From: Aquila chrysaetos chrysaetos
Taxonomy: Eukaryota > Chordata > Aves > Accipitriformes > Accipitridae
DNA length: 64,000 bases
Direction of reading: 5' to 3'
NCBI RefSeq assembly: GCF_900496995.4
Contig: NC_044005.1
Span: 23,875,363-23,939,362, forward strand
Part shown: positions 58,939 through 64,000 of the stretch, piece by piece
Position numbering within the stretch: the first letter of the stretch is position 1
How the letters are laid out: each line of letters begins with the position of its first letter
Position numbers and translations under genes: made by a program
Notes under the pieces: model-generated
Told to the model about the DNA's origin: nothing
The model's input: the letters and a program-made list of their open reading frames with translations, nothing else
Database searches by the model: none

Positions 58939-59370
58939 GAATCACAGAATAGTTGAGCTTCCAGATCATCCAGTTTGACCTCCCTGCTCAAATGAGGGTC
59001 ACCTGGAGCCGGTTGCTCAGAGCTGTGTCCTGTTGACTTCTCAGTATCTCCAGGATTGGAGACTCCACAGCCTATCTAGGCAACGTGTTCCAGTATTTGA
59101 CCACCCTCACAGTAAAGAAGTTGTTTTCTTATGTTGAAATGGACTTTCCTGTATTTTGGTTTGTGCCTGTTGCCTCCCTCGCTGGACACCACTGAGGAGA
59201 CCCTGGCTCTGTCTTCCCAGTTCCCCACTCCCCCTGCCCCTCTCAAGTATTTATACACATTGGTAAGATTCCCTTGACTCTTTTCCAGACTAAACATTTC
59301 CAACTCTCTCAGCCTATCCTGCTATGACAGATGCTCCAGTCCCTTCATCAACTTAGTGGCCTGCTCCTTT
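58939..59370 (-). mobile_element. CR1 LINE 3' end (-), TSHR intron 8
   Basis: Starts GAATCACAGAATAGTTGAGC (reverse complement of the CR1 terminal octamers) and continues with GGAGACTCCACAGCCTATCT, CACCCTCACAGTAAAGAAGT, a truncated TATTTATACACATTGGTAAG and AACTCTCTCAGCCTATCCTG. About 430 bp in full order, moderately diverged. In minus-strand terms it is in the same orientation as TSHR. Confidence 0.92.
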
Positions 59371-59579
59371 TTGTTTTTCACTAATTTCCTCATTTTATAG
59401 AGCTCTCCTTCTGAAGCGAAACATCTTGGTAAACTAGATCTTTGACTAGATCTTACCAAGACAAGGCTGGCCTTTCAGCAACCCCCATGGGTCTCCACCA
59501 AGTCCTCATGGTGGTGGCAGCTACCCACAGGAAGGGAACATGGTTAAATGCTGTGTGATGGGAGGTGCTAAGACTTTTT

Positions 59580-60640
59580 GGAAGGGAAATGATACCTCAC
59601 AAACTCTTGGGAGTTCTTTGAAGATGTTCTAGCACAAGCATATGGAGAAAGATGATCCTGTTTGTACAATGAATTGGGATTTCTGAAAATCCTTGACAAA
59701 ATCAGGTATCAAGGGCTGTTGAGGTAACTGATCTGTTATGTGACAAGGGTAATGGCTCTCCTGGATTAATTAAAAAAATAAAAGAGTTGGGGGAAAGCCT
59801 GGAAGCAGATGATAAGTTTTCATGCTAGAGGAAGAATGGAGAATTAACTGGTATCTGAATATACACATCATTTCAGCAGAGGACCACAGAGGCGAGGCCA
59901 GCCCTGGTACTACTGAAATATTCATAAACAGTCTGGAAAGAGAATGATAGTTACTGCAACAAAACTTGTTTCTGACACAAAATAATACAAGGTAGTGAAA
60001 GCTAAAGCTGATTGTCTAAAGAAGCAGAAGGATCCTCCAATACTAAGTGACTGAGCATTAAAATAATTGACATGATTCAATACTGATGAATGTAAGTGCA
60101 TTTAGGAAAAAGCAATCTTAACTGTACATGCATGACAATGGGGTTTAATTTGCCTAGCACACGGGAAAGATCTTGGAGTCCTCTCTGCAAATGTCAGGTC
60201 AGTGCTATTTAGTAATGTTGAAGGGAAATAGAACGCTAAGAATTTTTAGGAAAGAAATAGAAAATAGAACAGAAAACCTGCACTTTGTAAATCTAATATT
60301 ACTGCATCTATAAATACTATATGCAGTTTACAGTAAGCACAGAAAGCTACAGCAAGGATGATTAAAAGTATCAAATTGTTTATATATGAAGTAATAACCT
60401 TTTCTCTTGGGAAAAGCTAGGACTGGAAGCAGTAGGAGACTATAGATGCCATGTGTATTGTAAAGAAGGTGATTGGGAGTGATTATTCACTCTTGTGAGA
60501 TGAGTTTTGGGGCATCTAAGAATGCGAGACAAGAGACTTAAAAATGAGAAAAGGTATAATCCTTTCACAAAATTGCATCATTAGATTGTGAAAGTTAGTG
60601 CCATGGCTCGTTGTGCAGGCCAAATAACAAGGTAACAAGA
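59580..60640 (+). mobile_element. Old CR1/L3-like LINE, 3' half of ORF2 and tail (+)
   Basis: Sense-orientation ancient LINE text in the correct order: GAGTTCTTTGAAGATGTTCT (59611), AAATATTCATAAACAGTCTGG (about 59917), GATCTTGGAGTCCTCTCTGC (about 60170), ATATGCAGTTTACAGTAAGC (60319), AGCAAGGATGATTAAAAGTA (60352), and a tail near 60560-60630. Frames are broken throughout. Confidence 0.75.
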
Positions 60641-61879
60641 AGGACAATATCCCTTTTTGTTTCGGTTTTATGCACAGTTGTGTCATGATCCCATCAGAAA
60701 TGACTGGGTCAGCCTGGTGACAAGGGCTTGTGCCTTGGAAACAGCCGCAGAGAGGAGCCTCTCTGGGGCCCTGGCTGCACAGGAGACGGAGCTGCAGCTT
60801 CTGGAGAGCTGCAAGCAGAAGGCAGCAGCCAGCTCAGGGCTCAGGTGGTGGAAACAATTTCCCAGGGAGCAGAGGGGAACATGCAAGTCTGTGGCAACTC
60901 AAAGAGTGTTCTCAAGTGATGTTAAAAAGTCTGAGAGAAAGATCTGTTCAGTAAGAAGAAAGGGCTTGGAAGAATTAGTTACAAGACTACATCATTCCTG
61001 TTCTATCTTACCGAATCCTTTGAAGTGTTTTATGTATGTGTATATGAGTGTGTATTTAAGCAGTTAGGTATTGCAGTTTTTATTTTCAAAAACTCTGCTT
61101 GTTTTAAACTGGGGGGCTTGGGGAGAGGGTACAGGCACAGCTGCCTTGAAGTTCCAGTTGATTTAGGATTAATCGTGTTGCAGGGCTAACAATAAGTGGT
61201 TGGTCCCATCCATGGGCCATATTAAGCACAATGGCTCAGAAGTGTGGAAGTTTCCAAAATCCCCAGTTTGGGAAGTCCCTAAACGGCTGGTATGGTGTCT
61301 AGCACCAAGAGGTCTTGTGACCTCTCTGTACCACTGCTATTGTGAATGGAAAAGCCTTCTGGGAGTGTGGTGATAATTTGTGTCCCAGTGGAAGATAACT
61401 TCTTAGTTACCCTACCTAGGCCCACACTTTGTTAGCGACAAAGTGTGTGTCAACTGGCCAGAGGGACTGACAGGGTTTTTTTTACTTTACAAATCCAGTC
61501 TTGATGATTATCTATTCAGATTCACAATCTACTTCAAGCAGCATACCAGCTGTCTTCAAACTAGAAAGCATAGGTTTGAAAAGGTTTTAAACTACAATTA
61601 CTAATCTTCAGAGCAGTGTGAATCCAAGTAGTTGGAGTTTGCAGACTGTAGCATCTGTGTCTACATTCATACAGAAGACACATTTTCCTAAATGATTTCT
61701 TTGTTCTGTGTCATTGTATGATCAGTCTTGATTTGGGGTTGCTCAGAAAAATGGGAACTGACTGCAGTTATGTCAGCTTCATTAATAGCTAATAACATTG
61801 ATAACTAAGATGTTTAAACACAGCAATGTTTATATTGCACAGAAGAGTGTCTTGCTACTACTACTAAACTATAGCTGGT

Positions 61880-62300
61880 ACTCTTAAAGAAACACAAGAG
61901 AATGGGCAAGAGGTCTGATAGACTTGTCAAGAGGATCTGTCTCAAATTGAAGAGACTATAAAAGAGGTTAGGCAGGAAACTGATAAAATGAATGATAATG
62001 AGTCCCAAGGACTAGATGGTTTTCATCAAAAAGTTCTGAAGCAGCTCAAGGAGGTCGAATTGGTAAAAGAGGTGTATAACATCCAACTTAGCCCCCTGCA
62101 GGAAGGCAGCAAATGAGCCACCAACTAATACGATATACCTGGGGGAAGTCAGCATGTAAAGGGCTTTTGTAAAAATAAGTCCTGCCTTACAAACCTCTCT
62201 GAGTGTTGTGATTAAGATCTGCTCAGAATCTCCTGGAAGTTCCACAAGGCCTTTGACAAACCCTTACAAAGGCTGATACGGAAACCAGGCAGCCACGCTC
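61880..62300 (+). mobile_element. Old CR1/L3-like LINE, upstream ORF2 segment (+)
   Basis: Sense-orientation fragment with GGACTAGATGGTTTTCATCA, AGTTCTGAAGCAGCTCAAGG and the later GTCAGCATGTAAAGGGCTTT. These come from a part of ORF2 upstream of the segment at 59580-60640, yet lie downstream of it in coordinates. It is therefore a separate insertion or a rearranged copy. Confidence 0.7.
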
Positions 62301-64000
62301 CTTGTGGGAGATGTCAAATGTTCAGGATTATGGTAAAGTGCTAGCAAAATTCACTTCTAGCCTAGATCCAGACCAGACTTTAGCATTTAAGTAGCTGTGG
62401 TCTGGACTCGCTGAGGTACTGGAAGCAGTCTGTCTGCAGTAGGGCAGAGCTCTCCAGCGTGGAGCATGATGGCAACCAAAGTGCACTCAACCAATTTTAA
62501 CACTGTGGCTTGTTAGCCATTTTGTTTTTTCCTCACATGCTTTCTTATAAATCTCCTGTGACATTTCTAGGCTGTTGCTTACCTTACATGAAATTTACAT
62601 GTTAGACTGAATGTTGCAGAGACATTGGCGAGCTTCAGATGAATGTGAGAATAAAACATAGCTTATGATTTAAGGGATGTTGTTTTCTGAACCAACTGTA
62701 TATATGATACAAGTGTTAAACAGATACTTAGCTGCTCAGATTTGATTTTTTTTTTTCCTGGGTTATTTTTTGGTCTAATTCTTCATTGTCTGTATGAAGT
62801 CAGAAGTTCAGAACTAGATATAAGGGATAATAGCTTTTGTCAATAATCATTTTCACAGCTGGAAATATGCAATTGTAGTATGAAATCAAGTAATAATGAG
62901 AATTTAAAAGACAGATAATTGAGAAAATGAGATTGAATGCATCAGTACCATTGGGAATTTTTACCTAATCATATACAGATTTCTGAGTACTGCAATACTA
63001 CAATAGTTAAAAAAGCATAAAATATATAATAGATGGGCTTAGACTACAGATATTATTTCTACCTACTGAAAGATTCTTTAAATCTACAAATTTGCATTGT
63101 TTGATTAGCAGAATGCAGAGTGCTCCTGTTGCCCGAAGACTTGCTTGTGCCCAGTGACAGGAACAGAACAGAACCTCGTAAGGTAGGACCCATTACTAGA
63201 CTGGGAAATGATGCTTTAAAGAGCACTTCCGCTTTCCAAAGATAATTAATTACTCACATGTATCTTGTGCAACAGTTAGTAATGTTTTGAATTTGGACTG
63301 TATGTTTTTGCAAAAGCTAATTGAATAATGAGCCTGATTGTATTTTTGTTGTGCTCTGTTGAACTTGTGCTGTAGGCAGCAGCTCTTGTTGGTGCATTTA
63401 GTACACCAGGTCCACAGAGTTGCTGAATCCTAGCCAAGATTTCATTTTTAGGTGAAGAGCAATGTACTGTCATTATACTGTTGAAACAGTTTTCTAAAGA
63501 AAGCTATCTATGTATACATCCACATACATCTGAATATACAGCAGTGACAAAGGAATCGGAATTATGGGCATCTGTTCTCCTCTATTCAGTGATCACACTC
63601 CCCACTTCCTCTGCTATTGTAAACTGCAAATTTAAAAAAAAAATTACCTAACTTTTTAATACCTACTTAAATATACCATCTAACTAGGTGGTCTGAGAGC
63701 ATGGCCAAACTCACACAACATACATATAGCCAAGGCACAATTCTTTGTAGTTAAATCTTTCTCATTGGTTTTCTTTAAAGCCAAAATGGAAGAAAATTAC
63801 CCTGTTAGGGTGGATCCAAGGTCAGTATTTCAGCCTTTAAGTTTCTGTTGCTGCTGAAATCCTGATCAGAAAAAAAAGAGTAAATGGTAGATCTGTGGGG
63901 CAGATGTTCCATCAACTGTAAATTCTTATTTCACTTCAAGAGGGCATAAAGGGAACTCCAGAGACGATGAGTTCTGCCAGCTTGGTAGGGAGGCAAGACA

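Larger units (their letters stand above)
57729..64000 (-). other. TSHR: TSHR intron 8 (partial)
   Basis: At least 6.3 kb of minus-strand intron, running off the right edge. It is packed with CR1 fragments at 58150-58900, 58939-59370, 59580-60640 and 61880-62300. A GC-richer unique patch lies at about 60700-60900. I looked for human exon 8 (about 78 nt) and did not find a convincing match, so it probably lies beyond 64,000. Confidence 0.75.

Noticed and set aside
57729..64000. TSHR exon 8 (about 78 nt) on the minus strand
   Set aside because: No stretch matched the expected leucine-rich repeat wording with proper splice sites. It probably lies beyond the right edge. A translated search with bird TSHR would be decisive.

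Overview
This is vertebrate nuclear DNA, almost certainly from a bird. The evidence is short coding exons separated by kilobase AT-rich introns with GT/AG ends, a GC-extreme CpG island, and CR1-type LINE fragments as the only interspersed repeats I recognise. Two protein genes can be read by eye, and both keep the residues expected of functional genes. The GTF2A1-TSHR tail-to-tail pair matches the conserved amniote arrangement (human 14q31; chicken chromosome 5 from general knowledge). I saw no prokaryotic features, CRISPR arrays, tRNA or rRNA genes.

Layout. Bases 1-~800 look like the 3' end of a + strand transcript; by synteny STON2 is the likely owner, but no coding sequence is visible. About 800-13,900 is intergenic with no recognisable gene. 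About 13,900-16,450 is a CpG island with a TATA-box promoter near 14.8 kb. From 15,026 to 38,915 lie the nine coding exons of GTF2A1 (+ strand, 377 codons plus stop), encoding the TFIIA alpha/beta precursor, followed by a ~4.6 kb 3' UTR ending near 43.5 kb. About 43.5-52.5 kb is the convergent intergenic space, holding an old CR1 copy. From 54,564 to 57,728 (- strand) are the last two coding exons (human exons 9 and 10) of TSHR, the thyrotropin receptor; its earlier exons lie beyond the right edge. The rest, to 64,000, is TSHR intron 8, a mosaic of young and very old CR1 fragments.

Function. The two genes do not form a pathway. GTF2A1 makes a ubiquitous pol II general factor that stabilises TBP on TATA boxes. 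TSHR is a tissue-restricted G-protein-coupled hormone receptor. They are neighbours by conserved synteny and converge tail to tail.

The points most worth a second look are: the TATA box in the promoter of a gene whose product stabilises TBP-TATA binding; a second TATA-like cluster in intron 1 that could make the shorter protein starting at Met40; the uninterrupted Gln11-His7 tract; a weak exon 3 donor with in-frame read-through; a His in place of an aromatic residue in TSHR TM6; and the nested CR1 layers in TSHR intron 8. I did not find an evident undescribed biological system.
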